From positions 1 to 42,863 of the forward strand of contig JAFGTE010000011.1 in the NCBI GenBank assembly GCA_016934215.1: a DNA stretch of 42,863 nt, in the 5' to 3' direction. Under the pieces are notes generated by a model. The model made no database searches. It was given only the letters and a program-made list of their open reading frames with translations, and was not told the DNA's origin. Positions 1 to 7,936 of this stretch are shown piece after piece (within the stretch, counting starts at the first letter, position 1; the number at the start of each line of letters is the position of its first letter). Both the position numbers and the translations under genes were made by a program. Source of the stretch: Candidatus Peregrinibacteria bacterium. GTDB taxonomy: Bacteria > Patescibacteriota > Gracilibacteria > UM-FILTER-43-11.

Positions 1-76
1 GCCCGCGTAGCTCAGTGGATAGAGCAGCAGCCTTCTAAGCTGAAGGTCGGAGGTTCAATTCCTCCCGCGGGTACCA
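1..76 (+). tRNA. tRNA-Arg (anticodon TCT)
   Basis: The cloverleaf folds fully: a 7-bp acceptor stem (one G-T pair at 1:72), D-arm GCTC/GAGC, anticodon loop CTTCTAA giving anticodon TCT, T-arm GGAGG/CCTCC, discriminator A and an encoded CCA at 74-76. It reads AGA codons. The outermost anticodon-stem pair (27:43) is a G-A mismatch. The gene begins at the first base of the window, so its promoter lies outside. Confidence 0.95.
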
Positions 77-94
77 TCTTAATACAATTATCAT

Positions 95-562
95 ATGAAA
101 AAACTATTATTTCCCCTTACTGTTTTCGCCATCTTGCTCACACTGACAGGCTGCGCACCCAAAGAAGAAAAAACGCCTCTCCCGCCGGTTCCGATGGAGC
201 CTCCGGTTGCTGAGACTGTCATTGAAGAATCATCTGCTCTCATTATTCTTGAAACCCCACAGGCCGAAGAAAACATAATAAGTCCGCTGACCATAAAAGG
301 AAAAGCCCGTGGTAACTGGTTTTTTGAAGCCAGCTTTCCCGTGATCCTGGCCAACTGGGACGGGGTGATCATCGCTGAAACTACGGCGCAGGCACAGGGT
401 GACTGGATGACCGAAGACTATGTACCGTTTGAGGCCGTTCTTGATTTTGAAAAACCAGATACCAGCATCAGCAATCGTGGCGCCCTCATTCTGAAAAAGG
501 ATAATCCTTCCGGTCTGCCGGAAAATGACGACGCGCTGGAAATCACCATTTATTTTGAATAG
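95..562 (+). CDS. Lipoprotein with Gmad2-like immunoglobulin-fold domain
   Basis: A 155-residue secreted lipoprotein. The N-terminus has two lysines, a hydrophobic segment and the lipobox LTGC, so Cys20 would be lipidated and the protein anchored in the outer face of the membrane. A short Pro/Glu-rich spacer follows. From about residue 50 to the end the pattern (SPLTIKGKARG, FEASFPV, ALILKKDNPSG) matches the Gmad2 bacterial spore-germination/Ig-like domain, a binding fold without known catalysis. It starts 18 bases after the tRNA-Arg CCA, so it may be read from the tRNA promoter. The fold assignment is by recognition of the pattern; the ligand is unknown. Confidence 0.8.
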   Translation: MKKLLFPLTVFAILLTLTGCAPKEEKTPLPPVPMEPPVAETVIEESSALIILETPQAEENIISPLTIKGKARGNWFFEASFPVILANWDGVIIAETTAQAQGDWMTEDYVPFEAVLDFEKPDTSISNRGALILKKDNPSGLPENDDALEITIYFE

Positions 563-608
563 GCAGCCCGCCGGATATCTGAGCAGGTTTAAAATCGGCA
601 AATGAATA

Positions 609-617
609 TGCTATAAT
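609..617 (+). promoter_or_regulatory. Extended -10 promoter (TGCTATAAT)
   Basis: TG at 609-610, one base, then the consensus TATAAT at 612-617, about 30 bases before the ATG at 647. No good -35 is needed for this class. The same arrangement precedes several other genes in the window. Confidence 0.65.
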
Positions 618-646
618 TGAGTAAATATTCTTAACAAAAAAATAAA

Positions 647-1021
647 ATGGGATTATCAATTTTAGTAGCTAAGATCCTTGCTCTGCTCTACCTGTCAGCA
701 GGCGTGGCGGCTCTTGGCGGAAAGATCACTTTCGCCAAAATCGTCGACGACTTCGAGAAGTCACCGGCGCTTACTTTTATGACCGGGCTTTTTTCCATAA
801 CAGTGGGAATGCTCATGGTGGAGTACCACAACATCTGGGTCAAAGACTGGCCGGTTCTTATTACGATCATCGGCTGGGCTGCTCTGATCAAAGGGGTGAT
901 GTTCATCGCCTGGCCTCAGAAGATCAGTTTTTTCAAACCCTGGTATAAAAAGACTCAGGTCTGGGGCATTCTCATGATCGCTATTGGATTGCTTTTCGGC
1001 TACCTGGGTTTCTTTCTTTAA
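647..1021 (+). CDS. Small four-helix integral membrane protein, unknown function
   Basis: A 124-residue protein made almost wholly of about four membrane segments (roughly residues 4-24, 40-58, 66-87 and 102-123) joined by short charged loops (KIVDDFEKSP, WPQKISFFKPWYKKTQ). I do not recognise a named family; proteins of this size and layout are common in Patescibacteria. The start is placed by the extended -10 upstream; there is no Shine-Dalgarno sequence, only an A-rich stretch. Its 3' end overlaps, on the other strand, the remnant of a VanZ-like frame. A role in envelope function is only inferred from location in the membrane. Confidence 0.7.
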   Translation: MGLSILVAKILALLYLSAGVAALGGKITFAKIVDDFEKSPALTFMTGLFSITVGMLMVEYHNIWVKDWPVLITIIGWAALIKGVMFIAWPQKISFFKPWYKKTQVWGILMIAIGLLFGYLGFFL

Positions 1022-1154
1022 GGTGAATCACGAATAGGGCAATCAGCGCTCCAAGCAGATTGAAGACAAGATCAAGGGCATTATTAACATAATCGCCTAC
1101 ACCGGTTTTTGGTGTTACCACAGTGGCCGAAAAGCGATCAAATTCTTTTTCATA
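981..1154 (-). pseudogene. C-terminal remnant of a VanZ-like membrane protein
   Basis: The minus frame is open for 57 codons between stop TGA (1155-1157) and TAG (981-983). It reads ...GVGDYVNNALDLVFNLLG, then ALIALFVIHLKERN. This resembles the conserved last membrane helix of VanZ-like/DUF2238-type proteins (GD...D.VFN.LGALI). No ATG is present and the N-terminal two thirds of such a protein are missing; the PAP2-like gene occupies the place where they would be. I infer a decayed gene. It could instead be a chance open frame. Confidence 0.4.
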
Positions 1155-1551
1155 TCACAAGTAATACAAAAGAAAGCCCCGCGCCAAAAACCGCTCCCAC
1201 CACGACTTCCCACAGATTGTGTCCAAGAGACTCTTCAAGATTCATATTATGATGTTTGTTCAAGGCTCTCGCATGTTTTCCTGCAGCGCTTCTTAAAGTT
1301 ACCGCATCGTACATCACAATTAGCGCAATTACGGCTGCAAACATAAATAAAGTACTTTCGACTCCTTCCCGATAAGCGACTACTGCCACCAGTGAACCAA
1401 CAAAAGCAGAATGGCCGCTGGGCATCCCGCCGGGATTGATAAACCTGAGTTTTGGACGTTTTTTGATAAGATCAATCACCACTTTCAGAAGCTCAGCCGA
1501 AAGAATGGCGATAAAAGGAATGATGATGGGATACTGATGTAGAAAATCCAT
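1150..1551 (-). CDS. Divergent PAP2 family membrane protein (DUF212 type)
   Basis: A 133-residue membrane protein of the divergent PAP2/DUF212 family, related to acid phosphatases and vanadium haloperoxidases. The conserved phosphatase-type signature PGGMPSGHSAFVGS is present (about residues 41-54), along with the later histidine-containing LNKHHNMNLEESLGHNLWEV block (about 98-117). Three to four hydrophobic segments surround them. Members are thought to act on phosphorylated lipids, but substrates are generally unproven. The gene runs opposite to its neighbours. Its stop codon overlaps the upstream end of the VanZ-like remnant, which suggests an old two-gene lipid or envelope unit of which only this one is intact. 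Confidence 0.8.
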   Translation of the reverse strand: MDFLHQYPIIIPFIAILSAELLKVVIDLIKKRPKLRFINPGGMPSGHSAFVGSLVAVVAYREGVESTLFMFAAVIALIVMYDAVTLRSAAGKHARALNKHHNMNLEESLGHNLWEVVVGAVFGAGLSFVLLVI

Positions 1552-1595
1552 GGAATTATTGAAACAAATTTATTTTAGTATAAAAAAATGGATTA

Positions 1596-1604
1596 TGCTA
1601 AAAT
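1596..1604 (+). promoter_or_regulatory. Extended -10 promoter (TGCTAAAAT)
   Basis: TG at 1596-1597 and TAAAAT at 1599-1604, twenty bases before the ATG at 1624. It lies inside the longer open frame that begins at 1588, and so argues that the 1588 start is not used. Confidence 0.6.
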
Positions 1605-1623
1605 ATCTTCGAATAAAGAAAAA

Positions 1624-2187
1624 ATGCGAGACTTCATCAAAAAATCCCTGGCGGTGTTGGCAATAGTAATATTTACCGCTGTTTTGTATGGCTGCAAATC
1701 TGAAAGCGCCCCTGAAACCGGCCTTCAGAGTTACGATGGCGGTCTTTATACAATCAATATCAGCCCCGACTGGAAAATCATCACGCAATCCGAGTTTTAT
1801 CCCGAAGTCCCCAAAGAAACTCTCGTTGCTTTCACTACCCCTGAAGCTTACGACGGATTTTTCATCAACGTGAATATCATCAAAGAAGACCTGACCAGCG
1901 AAGTTTCCTCCATTGATTACGCCAGAGCCAATATCAATCTGGCTGCTCAGAACTTAACCGATTATGAAAAGGTGCAGGAAGCTCAGGTGGATTTAAACGG
2001 CCTACCAGGCATGGTGCATATTTACACGGCTCGATTAAATCCTGCAGAAAAACTGATCCGCTTTATTCAGCTTTACGCAACGAAAGGAAAAGACGCTTAC
2101 ATCGTCACCGGCGGCATGCTCCCCAGCACTCCTAAAGAAATACGTGACCAGGTGGGCGCAAGTGTGACTAGTTTCCGGCTTAGATAG
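1624..2187 (+). CDS. Lipoprotein with PsbP/DcrB-like domain
   Basis: A 187-residue lipoprotein. The frame is open from 1588, but the ATG at 1624 is preferred: the extended -10 lies between the two, and a proper signal peptide (RDFIKK, hydrophobic run, lipobox LYGC) then sits at the N-terminus. After the cysteine, the pattern YTINISPDWKI through the repeated beta strands to GGMLPSTP is that of PsbP/Mog1/DcrB-like domains, small alpha/beta folds found in secreted proteins. Those domains usually bind rather than catalyse. The gene is monocistronic and followed by tRNA-Cys. The fold is recognised by pattern; the partner is unknown. Confidence 0.7.
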   Translation: MRDFIKKSLAVLAIVIFTAVLYGCKSESAPETGLQSYDGGLYTINISPDWKIITQSEFYPEVPKETLVAFTTPEAYDGFFINVNIIKEDLTSEVSSIDYARANINLAAQNLTDYEKVQEAQVDLNGLPGMVHIYTARLNPAEKLIRFIQLYATKGKDAYIVTGGMLPSTPKEIRDQVGASVTSFRLR

Positions 2188-2237
2188 CTTGCAGATATGG
2201 AGAAAATTTGGTAAAAGAAATGGGCTGGTTAGTTTAA

Positions 2238-2314
2238 GGTACCGTGGTGAAGTTGGTTAACACAGGGGTCTGCAAAACCTCCATTCGTGGGTTCGAATCC
2301 CACCGGTACCTCCA
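2238..2314 (+). tRNA. tRNA-Cys (anticodon GCA)
   Basis: Perfect 7-bp acceptor stem GGTACCG/CGGTACC, anticodon loop CTGCAAA with anticodon GCA, T-arm GTGGG/CCCAC with loop TTCGAAT, discriminator T and encoded CCA. It reads UGC and UGU. Confidence 0.96.
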
Positions 2315-2341
2315 GTATGTAGTATATTAAGCGATTCACAC

Positions 2342-2370
2342 TTGCCTTAAAACAAAAATCATTATATAGT
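2342..2370 (+). promoter_or_regulatory. Sigma70-like promoter for the FN3-like gene
   Basis: TTGCCT at 2342-2347, a 17-base spacer, and TATAGT at 2365-2370, about 29 bases before the ATG at 2399. Confidence 0.5.
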
Positions 2371-2398
2371 GGGAACCTAATTCATTAACTTCGTTGTT

Positions 2399-2944
2399 AT
2401 GAACTTCAAATTTCATTCTACTCAAATCATTATATTTCTTATTGCCTTTTTAATAGGTATAGGAGTTACTTCAATGCTCAACAGTAATCAGCAAAGCACT
2501 GATGTCATGGAGGCAACAGAAGAGGTAAGCGAAGCAGTAACAGAAGATGCAACCAGTGCTCCGGAAGACGAAGTTTCTCAACCCGCTGTTACAACCACTA
2601 CTGCTACAAAAGCTTCAAGCGTCGGCACGAATCTTCCAAAAACCGTTACCGGAAAGTGCTACACCAGTCTGAGCGGATACAAAGACTCCAAGCTCAATGC
2701 TATTATCCTTAACTGGTCCGCCTGCCAGAGTGATGATTTTCAGTTCTACAAACTCGTAAAATCCAGCAAGAATTCCAATCCATCTTATCCTGCTGACGGC
2801 GTCGCATTTTCCTCTTCTAACAAAAATGCAGCCAACTTTGTCGACAAAACGGTAGCGGCAAGAACCACTTACTACTACAGAATGTGCGTCGTTCAAAGGC
2901 TGAATCAGGTAAATTGCAGTAATGTTGTCAGTGTCAGCTATTGA
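2399..2944 (+). CDS. Membrane-anchored protein with C-terminal fibronectin-III-like domain
   Basis: A 181-residue protein. Residues about 8-27 form one membrane helix without a lipobox, so the rest should lie outside the cell on an N-terminal anchor. A Thr/Glu/Ser-rich disordered linker (about 30-75) follows. The last 100 residues (TGKCYTSLSG, AIILNWSACQSDDFQFYKLV, TTYYYRMCVV) have the strand pattern of a fibronectin type III domain, with four cysteines that could pair as disulfides. FN3 domains mediate protein contacts; nothing indicates catalysis. The gene has its own promoter and stands between tRNA-Cys and a lipoprotein gene. Confidence 0.7.
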   Translation: MNFKFHSTQIIIFLIAFLIGIGVTSMLNSNQQSTDVMEATEEVSEAVTEDATSAPEDEVSQPAVTTTTATKASSVGTNLPKTVTGKCYTSLSGYKDSKLNAIILNWSACQSDDFQFYKLVKSSKNSNPSYPADGVAFSSSNKNAANFVDKTVAARTTYYYRMCVVQRLNQVNCSNVVSVSY

Positions 2945-2954
2945 TAATTAACAC

Positions 2955-2982
2955 TTGCAAAAAATATATATTATGTTAGAAT
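2955..2982 (+). promoter_or_regulatory. Promoter for the hydrolase-like lipoprotein
   Basis: TTGCAA at 2955-2960, a 16-base spacer containing TGT, and TAGAAT at 2977-2982, about 24 bases before the ATG at 3007. Confidence 0.5.
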
Positions 2983-3006
2983 AATAAACCATTCATAACA
3001 TAAATC

Positions 3007-4101
3007 ATGCCCCTCCGCCCCTCCGAAAACACTAATTCAGCCCCGGATTTTGCCCGCAGAATTGCGGGAATTCTTGGAATCAGCCTGATCATGGCAGGCT
3101 GTCAGACAGAAAAAACTGAAGAAGCCGATATCGGAAAACGATGTCATACGATCGTCGAAAATAACCGAACCAGAATCTTCTGTTTTTTAGGGGAACAAAA
3201 ACCAGCACGTCCATTTCGGAACGTATCGCAGGAAGAATCCAAGCACGCTGAAGCAAGAAATGGAGAACGAACCGAAAAAGAAGCTCTCACTTTATATGAT
3301 CAGGGGGGCCGCTTATTCAACATGCGGCGTATTCCGGAAATGTCCGAAGAAAGCCCTGTTGTAATGGCAAAAGGGGAAAATGGTTCCCCCACCAAAGTTT
3401 ATATTCGGCTTCCGCAAGACACTAATGATAAAAATACACCCCTCACAGAGAATCTGAAACCGCGTATGATCATTTTCTATCATGGTAACGGCGGTCAGGA
3501 AATGAGAGGATCGGATACCACCAACGTAATCGAGTTCACAAAAGAAATGCAGGAAACCGGCGACCCGATTATCCTGATGGCCCCCCAGGATGGCTGGGCC
3601 AACTTTCAGCCGGAAGGCCGCGAAAAAGATGAACCGGGCAACTGGCGTGATTTTAACGATCCGGACACTTTTGCTAACTTAGTCGCTTTTGCTGAAGGTC
3701 TTTACGGGAAACAGGCAGAAAGCATAACATTGGCATCCTTCAGTGGAGGTAACATAGGCGTCATGAAAACACTCAGGGCCCTCGAAACAGTGAAGAAAGA
3801 ACAACCTGAAATGGCAGATCTGTATAAAAAAATACAACGAATCGCCTACTTTGATTCAGCCACCGGCAGAGGCTCACAGTATGTCGCCAATTGGATGACA
3901 GTCAATCCGGAAGCCAGTGTATGGAACTGCTACAATGGCGGCAACGTTTACAATAAAGGTGCTAAAATACTGCTTGAGACATTACAAGAACAAGACATTA
4001 ATCCGGATAACATTCATTCCGAAAAAATGAAATACGGCTATTCCGGACATGGTATTTTCAGGCAGTACTACCACAGATTTGTTGCAGACAGGCAAAATTG
4101 A
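3007..4101 (+). CDS. Alpha/beta-hydrolase-like lipoprotein
   Basis: A 364-residue protein with a long N-terminal signal ending in lipobox IMAGC (Cys at about residue 32). The central part has the elements of an alpha/beta hydrolase. IIFYHGNGGQE (about 155-165) supplies the oxyanion-hole HGNGG. TLASFSGGNIG has the Ser-X-Ser-Gly-Gly nucleophile elbow, and later FDSATG and YSGHGIF offer Asp and His candidates for the triad. It should act on the outer side of the membrane as an esterase, lipase or peptidase-like enzyme; the substrate cannot be told. The elbow deviates from the usual Gly-X-Ser-X-Gly (Ser at the first position), so activity is not certain. Confidence 0.65.
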   Translation: MPLRPSENTNSAPDFARRIAGILGISLIMAGCQTEKTEEADIGKRCHTIVENNRTRIFCFLGEQKPARPFRNVSQEESKHAEARNGERTEKEALTLYDQGGRLFNMRRIPEMSEESPVVMAKGENGSPTKVYIRLPQDTNDKNTPLTENLKPRMIIFYHGNGGQEMRGSDTTNVIEFTKEMQETGDPIILMAPQDGWANFQPEGREKDEPGNWRDFNDPDTFANLVAFAEGLYGKQAESITLASFSGGNIGVMKTLRALETVKKEQPEMADLYKKIQRIAYFDSATGRGSQYVANWMTVNPEASVWNCYNGGNVYNKGAKILLETLQEQDINPDNIHSEKMKYGYSGHGIFRQYYHRFVADRQN

Positions 4102-4126
4102 TTTCAGTCATTCTAACTGCTAAAAT
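4098..4126 (+). promoter_or_regulatory. Promoter for grpE
   Basis: TTGATT at 4098-4103, a 17-base spacer ending in TGC, and TAAAAT at 4121-4126. It overlaps the end of the preceding gene. No CIRCE element is seen here, unlike at dnaK. Confidence 0.6.
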
Positions 4127-4160
4127 AACCTTACTTTAAACTGTAAAGCTGATTTTTCAT

Positions 4161-4679
4161 ATGGCTGATGATCTGAGTGAAAAAATTAAAAAGGCTGAAG
4201 CTGAAGATAAAGCACAAAATCAAGCCCGGAACGATCAGGATGAAAAAAATGCCAAAATAGAAGAGCTGACAGCCCAACTGGCCCGGGCCATGGCAGATTT
4301 GCAGAACTACAAGCGCAGAAGTGAGGAAGAAAAAGCCAGTTTTGTAAAATACGCCAATGCCGAACTTTTACAGACGATTCTGCCAATACTCGATAACCTG
4401 GATCGCAGTGTGACTCACCTGCCCCAGGAACTGAAAGATAATGAATGGGCCAAAGGCATGCTGCATATCCACGGAGATCTTTTAAAGACTTTTGAAAAAT
4501 TGGGTATCAAAAAAATCACTACTCTTGGCGAAAAACTGAATCCGAACCTGCACGAAGCCATGATGACAGAAGCGGGCGAAAAAGATGTGATTTTAGAGGA
4601 ATTTGAACCCGGCTATACCATCAATGGCGATGTTCTGAAGGTAGCTAAAGTAAAGGTCGGAGATGGTTCCAAAAAATAA
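4161..4679 (+). CDS. grpE: GrpE, nucleotide exchange factor of DnaK
   Basis: A 172-residue cytosolic cochaperone that releases ADP from DnaK. The long N-terminal coiled coil (about residues 5-60, with KIEELTAQLARAMADLQNYKRR) is followed by the four-helix region and the C-terminal beta wing. The family's conserved tail, LNPNLHEAMMTEAG to VLKVAKVKVGDG, is present. Length is normal for bacterial GrpE. It lies directly upstream of dnaK; the TTGACA of the dnaK promoter begins on the base after the grpE stop codon. It has its own promoter without CIRCE, so the two genes may respond differently to heat. hrcA and dnaJ are not in the window. Confidence 0.95.
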   Translation: MADDLSEKIKKAEAEDKAQNQARNDQDEKNAKIEELTAQLARAMADLQNYKRRSEEEKASFVKYANAELLQTILPILDNLDRSVTHLPQELKDNEWAKGMLHIHGDLLKTFEKLGIKKITTLGEKLNPNLHEAMMTEAGEKDVILEEFEPGYTINGDVLKVAKVKVGDGSKK

Positions 4680-4707
4680 TTGACAGACCCTATTAGCACT
4701 CTATAAT
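4680..4707 (+). promoter_or_regulatory. Consensus sigma70 promoter of dnaK
   Basis: TTGACA at 4680-4685, a 16-base spacer and TATAAT at 4702-4707, both perfect matches. The -10 lies exactly in the spacer of the CIRCE operator. Confidence 0.9.
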
Positions 4708-4719
4708 GATGAGTGCTAA
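4693..4719 (+). promoter_or_regulatory. CIRCE operator (HrcA binding site)
   Basis: TTAGCACTC (4693-4701), nine bases, GAGTGCTAA (4711-4719): an exact match to the CIRCE inverted repeat bound by the heat-shock repressor HrcA. The -10 box is inside the spacer, so bound HrcA would block RNA polymerase. The element also falls in the 5' leader or start-site region of dnaK mRNA. Confidence 0.95.
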
Positions 4720-4745
4720 AACTTAGATCGTAACAAAGAATTAAA

Positions 4746-6665
4746 ATGGGAAAAATAATCGGAATCGACTTAGGAACAACGAATTCCTGTATGGCCGTGA
4801 TGGAAGGCGGAGAGCCTGTGGTGATACCAAATGCTGAGGGAAACCGTACCACTCCTTCTATCATTGCGGAAAAAGACGGCGAACGGCTCGCCGGGGTCAT
4901 TGCTAAAAGACAAGCAGTCACCAACCCCAAAAACACCATTTTTTCTGCCAAACGATTCATTGGTCACAAACTTCACGAAGTGGAAAAAGAGGCTAAAATG
5001 ATGCCTTTTGAAACCAAATCAGGCACCAATGATCAGGTCGAAATCAAAATGGGTGACAAATGGTACAAACCGGCTGAGATTTCGGCCCGTGTGCTTCAGA
5101 AATTGAAAACCGATGCCGAAGCTTATTTGGGCCAGCCTGTAACCGAAGCCGTTATTACGGTACCGGCTTACTTTAATGATTCTCAGCGCCAGGCGACCAA
5201 AGATGCCGGTAAAATTGCCGGACTCGATGTTAAACGAATCATCAATGAACCCACCGCCGCCGCCCTGGCTTACGGTCTGGATAAACAGAAAAAGGACTCC
5301 AAAATTGCCGTCTTTGATCTGGGTGGCGGTACTTTCGATATCTCCATTCTGGAATTAGGTGATGGTGTATTCGAAGTCATTTCAACCAACGGTGACACCC
5401 ATTTGGGCGGTGATGACTTTGATCAGGAGGTGATTGACTGGCTGGTGGCTGAATTCAAAAAATCCGATGGCATTGATCTTTCTAAAGATCAGATGGCTCT
5501 GCAAAGACTGAAAGAAGCGGCAGAAAAAGCCAAGATCGAATTGAGCAGTGCACAGGAAACGGATATCAACCTCCCCTTTGTTACCGCTGATGCCAGCGGA
5601 CCAAAACATATGAACCTCAAACTTTCCCGCGCCAAACTGGAAGAACTGACTCATGACTTGGTACAAAAAACCAAAAAACCATGTGAAAAGGCGCTGAAAG
5701 ATGCCAAACTGGATCCTAAAGAAATCGACGAAGTGGTAATGGTTGGGGGTATGACCCGTATGCCGGCGGTCATCAAAATGGCCAAAAACATTTTCGGTAA
5801 AGAACCGCATAAAGGGGTAAATCCTGATGAAGTGGTAGCCGTCGGCGCCGCCATTCAGGGCGGAATCCTGATGGGAGACGTGAAAGACCTGCTTCTTTTA
5901 GACGTCACTCCCCTGTCCCTCAGCATCGAAACGCTGGGAGGCGTAGCCACCCGGATCATTGAACGCAACACGACCATTCCGACCTCTAAATCACAGGTAT
6001 TTTCCACCGCCTCAGACAACCAGCCCAGTGTGGATGTGCATGTGCTTCAGGGGGAACGTGAAATGGCGGCCGACAACAAGTCACTCGGTCGCTTCATTCT
6101 CGACGGCATTCCTCCGGCCCCCCGCGGCGTTCCTCAGATTGAAGTGACGTTTGACATTGATGCCAACGGCATTCTAAACGTGACCGCCAAAGACAAAGGC
6201 ACCGGCAAAGAGCAGAAGATCACCATTCAGGGGGCCAGCGGTCTTTCTGAAGAAGAAGTTGAAAAGATGAGAAAAGACGCTGAAGCCCACGCCGAAGAGG
6301 ATAAAAAGAAGAAATCTGGTGTCGAAATCCGTAACAAAGCCGATGGAATCGTTTTCCAGCTGGAAAAAACCATGCGAGAGAATGACACCAAGATCAAAGA
6401 TGAACTGAAGAAGCCCGTGAACGAGAAAATCAGCGCGCTGAAAGAACTTCTGAAAGACGAGAAGACCACTCCGGAAGCCCTGAAGAAGGCCACGGAAGAA
6501 CTGGAGCAGGAGGCTCAGAAAATCGGCGCTGAAATCTACAAAGACGTGGAAAACAATGAGGCTAAAGATAAATCCAAAGATGATGATGTGAAGGTCACCG
6601 ACCACAATAAAAAAGAAGGTGAGGATGAAGGCGAAGAGGGCGAAGTCGTAGACGAAGGCAAGTAG
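4746..6665 (+). CDS. dnaK: DnaK, Hsp70 chaperone
   Basis: A 639-residue Hsp70. The ATPase domain opens with [18 protein letters not shown] and contains the adenosine/phosphate motifs [15 protein letters not shown] and [13 protein letters not shown]. The substrate domain begins near [18 protein letters not shown]. The C-terminal lid ends in a very acidic tail ([16 protein letters not shown]). Length is typical. It is controlled by a consensus promoter and a perfect CIRCE, so HrcA repression with heat induction is expected. GrpE upstream is its exchange factor. It converges with the deacylase gene, the stop codons being two bases apart. Confidence 0.98.
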   Translation: MGKIIGIDLGTTNSCMAVMEGGEPVVIPNAEGNRTTPSIIAEKDGERLAGVIAKRQAVTNPKNTIFSAKRFIGHKLHEVEKEAKMMPFETKSGTNDQVEIKMGDKWYKPAEISARVLQKLKTDAEAYLGQPVTEAVITVPAYFNDSQRQATKDAGKIAGLDVKRIINEPTAAALAYGLDKQKKDSKIAVFDLGGGTFDISILELGDGVFEVISTNGDTHLGGDDFDQEVIDWLVAEFKKSDGIDLSKDQMALQRLKEAAEKAKIELSSAQETDINLPFVTADASGPKHMNLKLSRAKLEELTHDLVQKTKKPCEKALKDAKLDPKEIDEVVMVGGMTRMPAVIKMAKNIFGKEPHKGVNPDEVVAVGAAIQGGILMGDVKDLLLLDVTPLSLSIETLGGVATRIIERNTTIPTSKSQVFSTASDNQPSVDVHVLQGEREMAADNKSLGRFILDGIPPAPRGVPQIEVTFDIDANGILNVTAKDKGTGKEQKITIQGASGLSEEEVEKMRKDAEAHAEEDKKKKSGVEIRNKADGIVFQLEKTMRENDTKIKDELKKPVNEKISALKELLKDEKTTPEALKKATEELEQEAQKIGAEIYKDVENNEAKDKSKDDDVKVTDHNKKEGEDEGEEGEVVDEGK

Positions 6666-6667
6666 AC

Positions 6668-7147
6668 TTATAAGTCATAAAAATACACCTTGTTCCCACA
6701 GTGATCTAAGAATTTCTGCAAATCCTCTCGTTTGATTTCAAGCGTGGCCATATTGGTATTGGGGTGTACACAGATCAGATCGGACTTCCAGACCTCGTTA
6801 TCAATCACGACCTGCACATGCTTTTCCGCGTCGTTGATAAGCCCCAGAAGCGACACAGAGCCCGGCACCAGATCGAGATACTTTTTCAGATATTCCTCTT
6901 GCGCAAAGCCGAGCTTGGAATCCCGCACGCATTCCCGCACTTTAACAAGGTTCACCTCCTTCGTTTGCGGAATAACCACCAGATAATGCCGCTGTCCTCG
7001 TTTGTTGCGAAGAAAGATGTTCTTGATAAGAAGCCCTTTGAGACCTTTTCGGTATTCCAGGCCTTCCTCGCAGGTCAAAATGGGCAGATGCTCATGTTTC
7101 ACATAATCAATGTCCAGATCTGCTAGGATTTTATAGATATCCTTCAT
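6668..7147 (-). CDS. YbaK/PrdX-type aminoacyl-tRNA deacylase (ProXp-ala like)
   Basis: A 159-residue trans-editing enzyme of the YbaK/ProX superfamily that hydrolyses mischarged tRNA, most likely Ala-tRNA(Pro). The PrdX pattern is strong: KGLLIKNIFLRNKRGQRHYLV, then DLVPGSVSLLGLINDAEKHV and HPNTNMATLEI. Conserved Lys in LIKN, the GSVSLLGL loop and the HPNTN segment build the active pocket. An upstream ATG at 7186 is possible but would place the first 13 residues in the trailer of tRNA-Leu; the ATG at 7145-7147 gives the normal family start. The gene lies just downstream of tRNA-Leu on the same strand and probably shares its transcript. Confidence 0.85.
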   Translation of the reverse strand: MKDIYKILADLDIDYVKHEHLPILTCEEGLEYRKGLKGLLIKNIFLRNKRGQRHYLVVIPQTKEVNLVKVRECVRDSKLGFAQEEYLKKYLDLVPGSVSLLGLINDAEKHVQVVIDNEVWKSDLICVHPNTNMATLEIKREDLQKFLDHCGNKVYFYDL

Positions 7148-7156
7148 ATAATTGGC

Positions 7157-7241
7157 TGGTGCCCGGGGAGAGAATCGAACTCTCACTCCCGAAGGAACAC
7201 GATTTTGAGTCGTGCGCGTCTACCAATTCCGCCACCCGGGC
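7157..7241 (-). tRNA. tRNA-Leu (anticodon CAA)
   Basis: Class II tRNA with acceptor GCCCGGG/CCCGGGC, the typical leucine D-arm (TGGCGGAATTGGTAGAC), anticodon stem CACGA/TCGTG, loop CTCAAAA with anticodon CAA, a long variable arm (TTCCTTCGGGAGT), discriminator A and encoded CCA. It reads UUG. Confidence 0.96.
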
Positions 7242-7289
7242 ACAGCGAAATATTAACAGACTTCTTAATTGTGGTAAACTGGGCAAGCT

Positions 7290-7862
7290 ATGAACAAAAA
7301 AGGCCTGATTACCATCGGCACACTTCTTGTGATGATACTTGCTACGCCCTTCCTTGGAAGTACGATTATCGCCGTGCAAACCGCTGATCAGATTTATGAA
7401 AACATCGTCGAGCTTCCTCAAAAAGAGATAGGACTGGTGCTTGGGGCAGCCGCTTATGGCGATCGGCTTTCGGATATCTTGCGCGATCGGGTCGATACCG
7501 GAATTGAGCTCTATAAGGCTGAGAAAGTGAGTGTTCTTGTAATGAGTGGTGCCAAAAATGAAGTGGAAGCCATGAAAAAGTACGCGATCGAGCATGATAT
7601 TCCTGAAGAGGCCATCACGGAAGACATCACAGGCCTGAATACCATGGCTTCGATTGAAAATATGGCTGATTTAAATCGTTCTGTCACTATTATAAGTCAA
7701 AGATATCATCTCCCGCGTGCCCTGTTTATTGCCAATACGCAGGAAATCGATGCCATAGGCATGACCGCGGACAAACACGACTACCTAAAAATCCAGCAAT
7801 TTAAAAGCAGGGAACTTTTGGCTACCAGTAAGGCTATTTTAGATATTTTTATACTAGACTAA
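7290..7862 (+). CDS. SanA/YdcF-like DUF218 membrane-anchored protein
   Basis: A 190-residue protein with one N-terminal membrane helix (about residues 5-28) and a DUF218 domain outside it. Family motifs are present: GLVLGAAAYGDRLSDILRDRVDTGIELY, VLVMSGAKNEVEAMKKYA, ITGLNTMASIENM and TIISQRYHLPRALFIA. SanA proteins protect the envelope barrier against antibiotics such as vancomycin, and YdcF relatives bind nucleotide-like ligands; the chemistry is not established. Length fits SanA. The gene is divergent from tRNA-Leu and is followed by an unrelated gene with a strong promoter of its own. Confidence 0.85.
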   Translation: MNKKGLITIGTLLVMILATPFLGSTIIAVQTADQIYENIVELPQKEIGLVLGAAAYGDRLSDILRDRVDTGIELYKAEKVSVLVMSGAKNEVEAMKKYAIEHDIPEEAITEDITGLNTMASIENMADLNRSVTIISQRYHLPRALFIANTQEIDAIGMTADKHDYLKIQQFKSRELLATSKAILDIFILD

Positions 7863-7875
7863 AGGACAATTATCC

Positions 7876-7904
7876 TTGACATTAGTTTTTATCTATGTTA
7901 TAAT
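7876..7904 (+). promoter_or_regulatory. Near-perfect sigma70 promoter with extended -10
   Basis: TTGACA (7876-7881), 17-base spacer, TGT then TATAAT (7899-7904). It is the best promoter in the window besides that of dnaK, and drives the unknown gene at 7937. Strong constitutive expression is inferred. Confidence 0.85.
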
Positions 7905-7936
7905 GATACTTCAAAATATCATTAACTATATTAACT

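Noticed and set aside
6663-6674. Palindrome GACTTATAAGTC at the dnaK/deacylase junction as a terminator
   Set aside because: Stem is short and A/T-rich, and no T-run follows it on either strand within a useful distance.
7131-7595. 154-codon minus frame spanning tRNA-Leu and the start of the SanA-like gene
   Set aside because: It is antisense to a clearly conserved gene and covers a complete tRNA gene.
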